64,000 nt of DNA from Planctomycetota bacterium (GTDB lineage: Bacteria > Planctomycetota > UBA8742 > UBA2392): contig JABTUE010000003.1 in NCBI GenBank assembly GCA_015075515.1, forward strand, positions 636,005 through 700,004, read 5' to 3'. Position 1 is the first letter of the stretch, and the number at the start of each line of letters is the position of its first letter. A model generated the notes under the pieces. That model was given only the letters and a program-made list of their open reading frames with translations. It was not told where the DNA came from and made no database searches. Shown in pieces: positions 17,874 through 25,317 of this stretch. The translations under genes were made by a program, and so were the position numbers.

Positions 17874-19568
17874 ATGCCGGGCACCAAGGACGATCCTGAA
17901 GACCTCTCCGGTACCACGCTGGGCAAGTGCACGCTGATTTCGTGCATCGGCCGCGGCGGCATGGGGCTGGTGTATCGCGCGCGCCACACCGGCCTGGACA
18001 AGGACGTGGCGGTAAAAGTCCTGCCGCGCGAACTGGCCAACAACGAGGCCCTGCGCGCGCGCTTCATGAACGAAGCGCGGCTGGCCGGCCAGCTTGAACA
18101 CCCCAACATCACGCCCGTCTACGCCGTCGAAGAAAGCAACGGCCAGCCCTACATCGTCATGCAGCTGATTGACGGCGTGCCGGTGTCGCGCCTGGTGTCG
18201 CGCCAGGGCGTGGACCCGCTGCTGGCCGTCAAAATCGCGGGCCAGGCCGCGCGCGGTCTGGCCTATGCCCACCGGCGCAATCTGGTGCACCGCGACATCA
18301 AGCCCGACAACCTGCTGATTCTCAGCAACGGCCGGGTCAAGATCAGCGACTTCGGCGTGGCCGCGGCCATGGGCACCGAATCCGCCAGCGGCCACAGCGG
18401 CAGCCCGCCGTACATGAGCCCCGAACAATGTCGCGGTGAAAAGGTGGACGGCCGCAGCGACATTTACAGCCTTGGCGTCACGCTGTACCTGCTGCTGACC
18501 GGACGGCGGCCGTTTCTGGGCGAGACCGCCCAGGCGCTGATTCTGATGCACCAGCAGGACGAATACCCGGCGATCAGCACCCTGCGGCCCGGCCTGCCGC
18601 GCGAGCTGGAACGCATTGTCAACCGCATGCTGGCCAAGAACCCCGACGCGCGCTACCCCGACGCCGAAGAACTGGCCGAAGACCTTGAGGCCGCGGCGGA
18701 ACTGATCCGCAGCCAGCGCCGGCGCACGGTTACCGTGACACGCGGCGGGGAAAGCGGCATTTACAAGATGGCCCAGCAGGCCGAAGAACAGGCCAGCGAG
18801 GAAATGGATCGCAACGAAACGATCGAGCTTGCGATTCTGTCCATGACCACGCAGCTTGAAAACTCGGTGACCGACGCCCAGCAGGCCCTGCGGCGGGCGC
18901 GCTATGACGAAGCACTGAAGCAGATTGAACAGGCCATGCGCCTGAAGGCCGACGACGCGCGGCTGTTTCTGCTGCGCGGGCACATCCACCGCAAAATGCG
19001 CAAGTTCGACCTGGCCACGGCCGACTACCAGCGCGCCGTGGAGATCAACCCCGACGACCCGCGCGCGCGCAGCTTTCTGGGCAGTCTGCAACGCATGGCC
19101 GGCGACCTGAGCGGCGCGCGAGAAAACCTGACCTACGCCCTGAAACTGAACGCCCACAACGTCGAGGCGCGCATTTCACTGGGCAAGATTTACGAAAAGG
19201 GCAAAGCCTGGAAGGCCGCCGAGCGCGAGTACGAAAAATGCATCGAGCTGGTGCCCGCCGACGAACGGGGCTATGTGGCCCTGGCCGTGCTGCACATCAG
19301 CCGCAAGGCACCCGAAAAGGCCCGGCCGCTTCTTGAACGCGCCCTGAGTGTCAACCCCAGCTTTGCCGAAACGCTGTTCTGGCTGGCGGTGATCACGGCG
19401 CCGGAAAAACCCGAAGAAGGCCTGCGCCTGCTGGAACGCGCGGTGAAGAACGGCTTCAAGGACCGCAAGCGCCTGCACGACAACCCGGCCTTTGCGAAGC
19501 TGGAAGGCAACGCGGCGTACCAGAACCTGCTGAAGGTCTTTGGCCACAGCAAGACGACCAAGCGGTAA
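17874..19568 (+). CDS. Ser/Thr protein kinase with C-terminal TPR repeats
   Basis: Hanks-type kinase, 564 residues. The glycine loop is IGRGGMGLVY (25-34), the ATP-anchoring Lys is K48 (VAVK), the catalytic loop is HRDIKPDN (139-146), DFG is at 159-161, and the activation segment ends YMSPEQ. After the kinase domain (to about residue 275) comes a helical linker, then at least four TPR units (DARLFLLRGHIHRKM, DPRARSFLGSL, NVEARISLGKIYEKG, DERGYVALAVLHI). No transmembrane helix is seen, so it is probably cytoplasmic. The start at 17874 (MPGTKDD) replaces an upstream ATG at 17808 in non-coding-looking sequence. Kinase-TPR fusions are frequent in planctomycetes and myxobacteria. Confidence 0.92.
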   Translation: MPGTKDDPEDLSGTTLGKCTLISCIGRGGMGLVYRARHTGLDKDVAVKVLPRELANNEALRARFMNEARLAGQLEHPNITPVYAVEESNGQPYIVMQLIDGVPVSRLVSRQGVDPLLAVKIAGQAARGLAYAHRRNLVHRDIKPDNLLILSNGRVKISDFGVAAAMGTESASGHSGSPPYMSPEQCRGEKVDGRSDIYSLGVTLYLLLTGRRPFLGETAQALILMHQQDEYPAISTLRPGLPRELERIVNRMLAKNPDARYPDAEELAEDLEAAAELIRSQRRRTVTVTRGGESGIYKMAQQAEEQASEEMDRNETIELAILSMTTQLENSVTDAQQALRRARYDEALKQIEQAMRLKADDARLFLLRGHIHRKMRKFDLATADYQRAVEINPDDPRARSFLGSLQRMAGDLSGARENLTYALKLNAHNVEARISLGKIYEKGKAWKAAEREYEKCIELVPADERGYVALAVLHISRKAPEKARPLLERALSVNPSFAETLFWLAVITAPEKPEEGLRLLERAVKNGFKDRKRLHDNPAFAKLEGNAAYQNLLKVFGHSKTTKR

Positions 19569-19612
19569 CCAGAACAGCCGCGAAAGAACCAAAAACAAAG
19601 TGCAACAACCGT

Positions 19613-20506
19613 CTACTTCGCGCTGAGTTCCAGTGTCGCGCTGCCGCGCAGCACGGCCACGGAAACCCGCCCGCCGCGTGTGTATTCCAGTGCCGCGTAC
19701 AAACCGGCCAGATCACGCACCGGCATGCCGTTTACGGCCAGCACCACATCGCCCGCGCGCAGCCCCAACCGCGCCGCCAGCGTCGGTTCCGGCTGGCCTT
19801 CAAAATCGCGCAGCACAGACGCGATCACCTCGGTCACCACCAGCGCGCGGCCGTCGGCCAGACCGGCCAGTCTGGCCTCGCTCATCGGCATCGGGTCAAA
19901 CACGGCGCCGAAATCCAGCAGCGCGCCGGCATCGCCGCCCAGTGTCGCCAGACGCGCGGCGCGTTCCTGCGCGGGCGTCAGGTCCTGCACGAAGAACAAC
20001 TGGCCCCGGGCCGCCTCGCCGCTGACACGCACCCGCGAGTCAAAAATGCCCGCGGCCACAACCTCGGCCACGGTGCCGCCGGGGCCCCGCAGCCGGTCGC
20101 CCACGCGCAGCCCGTCCTTCAGGCCGGCATCCAGGCGCCAGCCGTTGCCGCTGGTGCCGCGCAGGCGTGCCGACAGCGCCGGCTGCGGCGCCCCGCGCTG
20201 CACCGTCGGCGTGTCCTGTGCCGCCGGGGTCACGGCGGGTGCCGGCACCGGAGCCGGCCCGCGTGAATCGTCAGGCCAGGCCGCCAGCACCACAACCAGC
20301 ACTGCCGCCGCCGCACCCGTGGCGGGCACCAGCCAGCGCCAGAGGGCAACCCGCCGACCGGCGGGCCGGCGGCGCAGGCGGCCCAGCACTTCGGCCGCGC
20401 CGCGGGCCGAGCTGCTGGGCGGCGGCGCGTAACGGCGCAACAGCGCCGCCATGGCCTCACCCTCGGGTGTGCGGTCAAAACCCGGCTCGTCGTGGTTCGT
20501 GTTCAC
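19613..20506 (-). CDS. Membrane protein with C-terminal PDZ domain, probable anti-sigma partner
   Basis: A 297-residue protein: a cytoplasmic N-terminal segment of about 55 residues, one transmembrane helix (WLVPATGAAAAVLVVVLAAW, about residues 58-77), a Pro/Ala linker, and a C-terminal PDZ module (RLGLRAGDVVLAVNGMPVRDLAGLYAALE) facing the periplasm. Its ATG overlaps the sigma-factor stop by 4 bases. Position and topology fit an anti-sigma factor whose PDZ domain senses envelope peptides, but the N terminus lacks a recognisable zinc-binding anti-sigma motif, so this is inference. Confidence 0.65.
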   Translation of the reverse strand: MNTNHDEPGFDRTPEGEAMAALLRRYAPPPSSSARGAAEVLGRLRRRPAGRRVALWRWLVPATGAAAAVLVVVLAAWPDDSRGPAPVPAPAVTPAAQDTPTVQRGAPQPALSARLRGTSGNGWRLDAGLKDGLRVGDRLRGPGGTVAEVVAAGIFDSRVRVSGEAARGQLFFVQDLTPAQERAARLATLGGDAGALLDFGAVFDPMPMSEARLAGLADGRALVVTEVIASVLRDFEGQPEPTLAARLGLRAGDVVLAVNGMPVRDLAGLYAALEYTRGGRVSVAVLRGSATLELSAK

Positions 20507-21144
20507 GCCAGTTTTTCCTTTGCCTCAAGCAGTTCGCGCAGGCGCTTCAGCCCGCGGCACACGCGCTGGTACAGCGCGGCCTCGCTGGCGCCGGTTTGCT
20601 CGGCCATCTGTTCGTACTCAAGGTCCTGCCAGTAACGCATGACCAGAGCCTCGCGCATATCGTCGGGCAGTTCAGCCAGGGCGTCCATCAGTGCCCGGCG
20701 TTCCTCGCCCTGCACCATCGGCAGTTCGGGCGGACTGCCGGTCTGGGGCACGTCCGGCACCTCCGCCGCCGGTCTTACACGCTTGTGCTTGCGGATGTGC
20801 TTGAGCGACGTGTCACGCGCGATCCGCCACACCCATCCGCCCAGCGCCCCGGGATCCCGAAGCGCCGCCAGCTTCTGGTACACCTGGACAAACGTCTCCT
20901 GCGCCATTTCTTCGGCATCGCCCGCGTTGTTCAGCACCGCCCAGGCACTGCCGTAGGCGGTGGCCCAATGGCGTTCCACCAGCGCCGCAAACGCGCCATC
21001 ATCGCCGCGCAGGCTGCGCGCGATCAGTGCCGCATCATCGGGCGCTTCCGCCACTTCTTTTCCTGTTCTGGGTTCCACATCGCCGGGCCGCCTGACCGGG
21101 ATTCCGGCAAATCGGCCCGCCAGTCGCCAACTGAGTGTACTCAT
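20503..21144 (-). CDS. ECF-type RNA polymerase sigma factor
   Basis: A 213-residue sigma-70 family factor with only regions 2 and 4. Region 2 reads NAGDAEEMAQETFVQVYQKL and WVWRIARDTSLKHIRKHK; region 4 reads LPDDMREALVMRYWQDLEYEQMAEQTG and ALYQRVCRGLKRLRELL. ATG 21144 (MSTLSWRL) is chosen; the in-frame extension to 21321 overlaps the divergent YkgJ-type gene. It likely directs transcription of its own operon with the downstream PDZ membrane protein, as ECF systems usually do. The divergent gene starts 52 bases away. Confidence 0.9.
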   Translation of the reverse strand: MSTLSWRLAGRFAGIPVRRPGDVEPRTGKEVAEAPDDAALIARSLRGDDGAFAALVERHWATAYGSAWAVLNNAGDAEEMAQETFVQVYQKLAALRDPGALGGWVWRIARDTSLKHIRKHKRVRPAAEVPDVPQTGSPPELPMVQGEERRALMDALAELPDDMREALVMRYWQDLEYEQMAEQTGASEAALYQRVCRGLKRLRELLEAKEKLA

Positions 21145-21196
21145 AACGCTGCAAACGGCCCGGTGCGACGCCGGTTCAGCCCTGTATGCTGAACGC

Positions 21197-21691
21197 ATGG
21201 CCGAAAGCTTCAAAGACCATGCCGCACGCCTGCTGCGCGAAAAACGCGCCGGGCGCTGGTACGAGGCCGGCCTGCGTTTTCGCTGCCTGGCCCCGAACTG
21301 CGTGGACTGCTGCAGCGGCAAGCGCGGCGCGGGCTATGTCTGGGTCAAAATTGAAGAAATGCAGGCGCTGGCCGATTTTCTGCACCTGGAACTGAACGCC
21401 TTCACACGCAAGTACGTTCGCCAGGCCGCCAACCGTTACAGCCTGATCGAAAAGCCGAACAAGGACTGCATCTTTCTGCGCGACGGCGGCTGCAGCGTGT
21501 ACCCGGCCCGCCCCGGCCAATGCCGAACCTATCCCTTCTGGCACGAAGTAATGGCCGGCCCGGAAACCTGGGCCAAAGAATCCACCCACTGCCCCGGCAT
21601 CCACAACGACGCGCCGATCGTGCCCGCCGACGAAGTCACCCGCCAGCTCAACCAGGACCGCGAAAACCGCGGTATCCCGGCCCGGGACTGA
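21197..21691 (+). CDS. YkgJ-family cysteine cluster protein
   Basis: A 164-residue protein of the zinc/iron-chelating CxxCxxCC family (PF03692). Cysteines at 30, 35, 38 and 39 (FRCLAPNCVDCCSG), then CIFLRDGGCSVYPARPGQCRTYPFW and a final HCPG supply a typical eight-Cys set. The family has no firm function; roles in metal binding or protein modification are proposed. ATG 21197 is chosen over the long upstream frame, which runs through the sigma gene. Confidence 0.85.
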   Translation: MAESFKDHAARLLREKRAGRWYEAGLRFRCLAPNCVDCCSGKRGAGYVWVKIEEMQALADFLHLELNAFTRKYVRQAANRYSLIEKPNKDCIFLRDGGCSVYPARPGQCRTYPFWHEVMAGPETWAKESTHCPGIHNDAPIVPADEVTRQLNQDRENRGIPARD

Positions 21692-21743
21692 AACAGCGCA
21701 TTGGTCCAAATCCGTTGCAGTTGGCAGTTAAGGAATACGCCGC

Positions 21744-21749
21744 TAGAAC
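21744..21749 (+). promoter_or_regulatory. -10-like element TAGAAC before maf
   Basis: CTAGAAC ends 6 bases before the maf ATG, so transcription from it would give a leaderless or nearly leaderless message. Similar TAGNNT boxes precede other genes in the window. Confidence 0.35.
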
Positions 21750-21755
21750 TCCCCC

Positions 21756-22352
21756 ATGCCGCTGCTGCAACGACCGGTGATTCTGGCCTCGGGCTCGCCT
21801 TACCGCGCCCAGATTCTGCGCGAGGCCGGCGTGGCGTTCACCGTGCAGGTCAGCAACGTGGACGAAGACCTTCACCCGATAGACAAACCCGAGCCCTATT
21901 GCCGGTCGCTGGCCGCGCGCAAGGCCATGGCCGTGGTGCCAACCGCTGCCCGTGAAAGCATCGTGATTGCCGCTGACACGATCTGCGCCATCGGCGACGA
22001 AATCATCGGCAAGCCCAAAGATGCCGCCGACGCGCAACGCATGATCGAACGCGCCTGCGCCACGGGCATGCAGCGGGTGATCACCGGCGTGTGCGTGGTG
22101 GACGCCAATGACTTGACCACCATCAGCTTCACGGAAACCAGCCTGGTGGACATGAAACCCGCCACACGCGAGGCAATTGCGGCCTATGTGGCCGGTGGCG
22201 ACCCGATGGGCAAGTGCGGCGCGCTGAGCATTGAAACCGGCGGCGATTTCGTGCGGGCGTGGCGGGGCAGCTATGCCAACATCATGGGGCTGCCGATCGA
22301 GCGCCTGATCCCGATTCTGCTGCGGCTGGACCCGCCGCGCGCGGGGGAATGA
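21756..22352 (+). CDS. maf: Maf-like nucleoside triphosphate pyrophosphatase
   Basis: House-cleaning enzyme that hydrolyses non-canonical or modified NTPs to monophosphates. Length 198 is normal. ILASGSPYRAQIL (SxxR motif) is at residues 9-21, SIVIAADTICAIGDEIIGKP carries the catalytic Asp and the conserved GKP, and GDPMGKCGALSIE matches the C-terminal D-P-x-x-K-x-G-x-x-x-I-E block. The C terminus SYANIMGLPIERL is the family's nGLP motif. There is no close operon partner. Confidence 0.92.
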   Translation: MPLLQRPVILASGSPYRAQILREAGVAFTVQVSNVDEDLHPIDKPEPYCRSLAARKAMAVVPTAARESIVIAADTICAIGDEIIGKPKDAADAQRMIERACATGMQRVITGVCVVDANDLTTISFTETSLVDMKPATREAIAAYVAGGDPMGKCGALSIETGGDFVRAWRGSYANIMGLPIERLIPILLRLDPPRAGE

Positions 22353-22363
22353 CCCCGGTAATA

Positions 22364-22427
22364 AAAAGCGCCCCCGTAATCCCGGGGGCGCTTCAAGGCT
22401 GGCTCCGCGGGCTGGACTCGAACCAGC
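22364..22427 (-). repeat. Duplicate of the tRNA-Asn 3' end plus terminator (copy A)
   Basis: 64 bases identical but for one to 22516-22579. It contains a rho-independent terminator followed, on the minus strand, by a fragment equal to the T-arm, acceptor 3' strand and CCA of tRNA-Asn. The 5' two-thirds of a tRNA is missing. This resembles an attachment-site scar or a decayed tandem tRNA copy. Confidence 0.85.
22366..22393 (-). terminator. Rho-independent terminator (copy A)
   Basis: Stem AAGCGCCCCC/GGGGGCGCTT (22366-22375 with 22384-22393), followed on the minus strand by a TTTTTATT tract: a classical intrinsic terminator for leftward transcription from the tRNA region. It may also end maf read-through. 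Confidence 0.85.
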
Positions 22428-22453
22428 GGCAACAGCCCGGTGGGCTGTTGCCG
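22427..22453. other. Strong hairpin inside the tRNA duplication
   Basis: Perfect 12-bp stem CGGCAACAGCCC/GGGCTGTTGCCG with loop GGT. It lies in the ~88-base segment between the two tRNA-end copies, which is unrelated to the tRNA and may be the remnant of an inserted element. Confidence 0.6.
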
Positions 22454-22515
22454 AAGCGCAACTCTGCGAAGCGTGGCGCGCGCAGCGCGCCGCAGGTTGC
22501 TGGCCCCCCATCAAC

Positions 22516-22579
22516 AAAAGCGCCCCCGTAATCTCGGGGGCGCTTCAAGGCTGGCTCCGCGGGCTGGACTCGAACCAGC
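22516..22579 (-). repeat. tRNA-Asn 3' end plus terminator (copy B)
   Basis: The intact partner of the repeat at 22364-22427; its right part is the real tRNA-Asn T-arm and acceptor strand, its left part the terminator at 22518-22545. Confidence 0.85.
22518..22545 (-). terminator. Rho-independent terminator after tRNA-Asn
   Basis: Stem AAGCGCCCCC/GGGGGCGCTT with a T-rich tail (TTGTTGAT) on the minus strand, directly after the tRNA 3' end. Confidence 0.85.
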
Positions 22580-22626
22580 AACCTGCCGATTAACAGTCGG
22601 ATGCTCTACCATTGAGCTACCGCGGA
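22552..22626 (-). tRNA. tRNA-Asn (anticodon GTT)
   Basis: The acceptor stem TCCGCGG pairs with CCGCGGA. D-arm GCTC/GAGC, anticodon arm TCCGA-CTGTTAA-TCGGC with anticodon GTT, T-arm GCTGG-TTCGAGT-CCAGC, discriminator G, and an encoded CCA (22552-22554). The cloverleaf is complete. Confidence 0.97.
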
Positions 22627-22719
22627 TCGGCGCGCAAACGTAGTTCACAAGGCCACCCCGTCAAGGGGGCGCGGCTTGCCGCGCCGGCCCGCCGCCCCTA
22701 GCATGGGGCCGGAGGTTCT

Positions 22720-24108
22720 ATGCGCCGCGGTCGTGTGCTTGCCCTTGGGCTGATGTTGCTGGGTCTGCTCGTGCCGGCGCTGGCCCAGGACGCTGACAAG
22801 ATCAACCGCACCGAGCGTGCCAAAATCCGCGACACGCGCGAGACCATGGCGCGGCTGGCCCGCGACATCAACCTGTACCAGCAGATCCACAACAAGTTTC
22901 CCGATACGCTCAAGACACTGGTGGACACCCAGTTGCGCGAGGATGTGCCCAAGGACGCCTGGGGGCGCGAACTGAGCTATGAGCTTTCCACGGACACCGG
23001 CTTTCGCCTGGCCAGCCTGGGCGCCGACGGCAAGACCGGCGGCGACGGCGCCAACGCCGACATCGTGTGGACCCGCGACGGCGAACAGCGCACCCTGAGC
23101 GCCGACGAAGCCGCCGAACTGGAACGCCGCCGCAAGGAGGCCCTGTTTCAGGCTCACCGTTGCGTGGCCCTGCGCGAAATGGTCGTGGCCGGAACCGCCG
23201 TGGTGAACTTCCGGCGCGAACGCGGCGCCTGGCCGGCCACACTGGCCGACGCCAGGCCCACCGGAAACGACGAGGCCCAACTGGCGATCCAGCACTGCTT
23301 TGGCGATCCCTGGGGCAACCCGTACCAGTTGCGGCTGCTGGCGCACGAAAACTTCGCGATTGTGTGCCTGGGCGCCGACGGCAAGGAGGGCGGCAAAGAC
23401 CAGGACGCCGATTTTGTGATCACGGAAAAGGAAGTGCGGCCTTCCTACCTGCGCGGCGGGCGTTTCAATCGCTGGGGCGGGCGCGGGCGCTGGTGGGACT
23501 GGCGCGCCGACGAACTGGCCTCGAACATCCGGCGTTTCAAGCGACTGGTGGGCCGGCTGCCGGCGGATCTGACCGAACTGACCAGGCCCGGCCTGACCAA
23601 AAACGGCCAGCCGGTGATACAGAGCCTGCCCAAGGACCGCCACGGGCGCGACTACTGCTATGTGACCTACGGTGCCGACGAGTTTTACGTGGTCAGCCTG
23701 GGCAAGGACGGGCTGGAGGGCGGCGACGGCGAAGACAGTGACACCGTGGTTCCCGAACCCGGCACCACCGGGCGCGAATATGAGGAACACGAGCCGCCGG
23801 GCGAAGACCAGGACGCCCTGCGGGCCGAAGTGGCGCGCGAACAGGCGCTGGACATCGCCGACAAGCTGGTGGCACACCACGCCGAAAAGAGCGCGTACCC
23901 GGAAACACTGGAGGCGATTAAAGACAAGTTCCCCGGCGAAGCGGTGCCGCTGGACCCCTGGGACCGGCCCTTTGCCTACGCCCTGACCCGTAACGACAAG
24001 GGCGAGGTCACGGGCTTTACCGTCACGTGCCTTGGCCGCGACGGCGCCAGCGGCGGCGAAGACAGCGACGCCGATATTGTGGTGAACGAAAAGAAGGAAA
24101 CGAAGTAG
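22720..24108 (+). CDS. Secreted protein made of four GspG-like (T2SSG) domains
   Basis: A 462-residue protein with a Sec signal peptide (GLMLLGLLVPALA, cleavage near residue 22) and no prepilin cleavage site or pilin helix. It then repeats four times the globular fold of type II secretion major pseudopilin GspG: an alpha segment, a P..L..L turn, a DPWGNPY-like strand and a calcium-loop-like LGADGKxGGDGxxADI end. These loops lie near residues 100, 217, 327 and 437 (LGADGKTGGDG, LGADGKEGGKD, LGKDGLEGGDG, LGRDGASGGED). GspG is normally one such domain on a membrane-spanning pilin helix, so this is a soluble concatemer. Function unknown. A GGAGG site lies 5 bases before the ATG. Confidence 0.8.
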   Translation: MRRGRVLALGLMLLGLLVPALAQDADKINRTERAKIRDTRETMARLARDINLYQQIHNKFPDTLKTLVDTQLREDVPKDAWGRELSYELSTDTGFRLASLGADGKTGGDGANADIVWTRDGEQRTLSADEAAELERRRKEALFQAHRCVALREMVVAGTAVVNFRRERGAWPATLADARPTGNDEAQLAIQHCFGDPWGNPYQLRLLAHENFAIVCLGADGKEGGKDQDADFVITEKEVRPSYLRGGRFNRWGGRGRWWDWRADELASNIRRFKRLVGRLPADLTELTRPGLTKNGQPVIQSLPKDRHGRDYCYVTYGADEFYVVSLGKDGLEGGDGEDSDTVVPEPGTTGREYEEHEPPGEDQDALRAEVAREQALDIADKLVAHHAEKSAYPETLEAIKDKFPGEAVPLDPWDRPFAYALTRNDKGEVTGFTVTCLGRDGASGGEDSDADIVVNEKKETK

Positions 24109-24120
24109 AACACGGCAGCC

Positions 24121-24972
24121 TTGACCGACGCCGCGCCAACCACGCCAACCTACGCACGCAACAGTCTTCTGCTTGCCAACGTGATTGTCGGCCTGAACGC
24201 CGTGGCCAGCAACATGCTGGGCATCGGCGGCGGGGCGATCATGGTGCCGCTGTTGATCTTCCTGATGAAGGTTCCGATCAAGCGCAGCGTGGGCACCAGT
24301 CTGGCGGTGATTGTGCTGGTGATTGCCGTGGGGCTGTGCGCCCAGATCATCCTGCACCCCCACGACATCTACTGGCCGATCGCGGGCGTGCTGGTGGCGG
24401 GTTCGCTGGTCGGGTCGTTCATCGGCAAGTGGATGAACAAGGTTCTGCCGGAAAACGTGCTTCGGCTGGCGTTCGCGGCCGTGCTGCTGATTGTGGCCGT
24501 GCGCATGTTCGGGTTTTTGCCGACCGAGCCGCTGCTGGAAGGCGACCTGCACCTGAATGAAGCGCGCAGCCTGGCGTTTCTGGTGTTTACCGGCGTGCTG
24601 GCGGGGGTAGCCTCGGCGCTGTTCGGCCTGGGCGGCGGCATCGTGGTGGTGCCGGCGCTGGCTTTGGGCAGCGCGTACTTTGCCGGAGACATCCTGGCGG
24701 CGCGCGCCACCAGCATGGCGATGGTTCTGCCCACCAGCCTGCTGGGGGCGATACTGCACAACCGCGCGGGCAACGTGGACCGCGCGATGGTGATCAGAAC
24801 CACGCCGCTGGCGCTGGCCGGCGCCGTGGGCGGCGTGCTGCTGGCTTACGTGGCGCCGACAACGGCGCTGAAAGTGCTTTTCGGCGCGCTGATGATCGTG
24901 GCAGCGGGGCGTCTCATCTTTGCGGGTCCAAAGCGAGAGTCGGCACCGGTAAACAATTCCGGAAAAAAGTGA
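24121..24972 (+). CDS. TauE/SafE (TSUP) family membrane transporter
   Basis: A 283-residue polytopic protein with about eight hydrophobic segments and two internally related halves, each with the family's GIGGGAIMVPLL / GLGGGIVVVPAL glycine motif. The TSUP family exports or imports sulfite, sulfoacetate and other organosulfur anions; the substrate is not predictable. The start is a TTG at 24121, 12 bases after the previous stop; no nearby ATG fits the N-terminal helix, but the exact start is uncertain. Confidence 0.85.
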   Translation: MTDAAPTTPTYARNSLLLANVIVGLNAVASNMLGIGGGAIMVPLLIFLMKVPIKRSVGTSLAVIVLVIAVGLCAQIILHPHDIYWPIAGVLVAGSLVGSFIGKWMNKVLPENVLRLAFAAVLLIVAVRMFGFLPTEPLLEGDLHLNEARSLAFLVFTGVLAGVASALFGLGGGIVVVPALALGSAYFAGDILAARATSMAMVLPTSLLGAILHNRAGNVDRAMVIRTTPLALAGAVGGVLLAYVAPTTALKVLFGALMIVAAGRLIFAGPKRESAPVNNSGKK

Positions 24973-25089
24973 GTGCGCGGAGTTTGAGAAACAGCTATAC
25001 CGGCGCCCCACAGGAGACGCTTTCAGGGCCGAATATCGAAGTGCCTGCTGTTATGGGGGGGCGGGTATTTCGTCGGCCCGACTAACGCC

Positions 25090-25113
25090 GGGGCGCCGCG
25101 CAAGCGGCGCCCC
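25090..25113 (+). terminator. Intrinsic terminator-like hairpin after the TSUP gene
   Basis: Perfect 10-bp stem GGGGCGCCGC/GCGGCGCCCC with a GCAA tetraloop, followed by TTGTGTTT. It lies in the 343-base spacer 24973-25315, which has no gene. Confidence 0.7.
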
Positions 25114-25153
25114 TTGTGTTTGCCGGGCACGCGGCGCGCTGCTGCCTGCGGCT

Positions 25154-25317
25154 AGAGCTTTTTCATGGTTTGTATGCAGGGGTTCCGCGCCGCGCCGGGC
25201 AAGCAGACCAAGGAGCGCGAGCGCAGGTGTGGCTGGAGGCCACATTGAGCGAGCGCGACGCAGGGATGCGATGCCCGCCGCAAGCGGAAGCCTGTAGACG
25301 AACCATGAAAATGCTCT
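25154..25317. repeat. 164-bp centred inverted repeat (MITE- or REP-like)
   Basis: The two halves are imperfect reverse complements about one centre near 25236: AGAGC at 25154 mirrors GCTCT at 25313-25317, with TTTTCATGGTT and TTCCGC blocks also mirrored, and an inner TGTGGC/GCCACA pair at 25228-25244. It could fold into one long hairpin. It overlaps the last codon of the malic enzyme gene. No coding potential is seen. Confidence 0.65.

Noticed and set aside
22259..22581. Small open frames around the tRNA duplication
   Set aside because: They overlap the terminators and tRNA fragment and have no ribosome-binding site or family.
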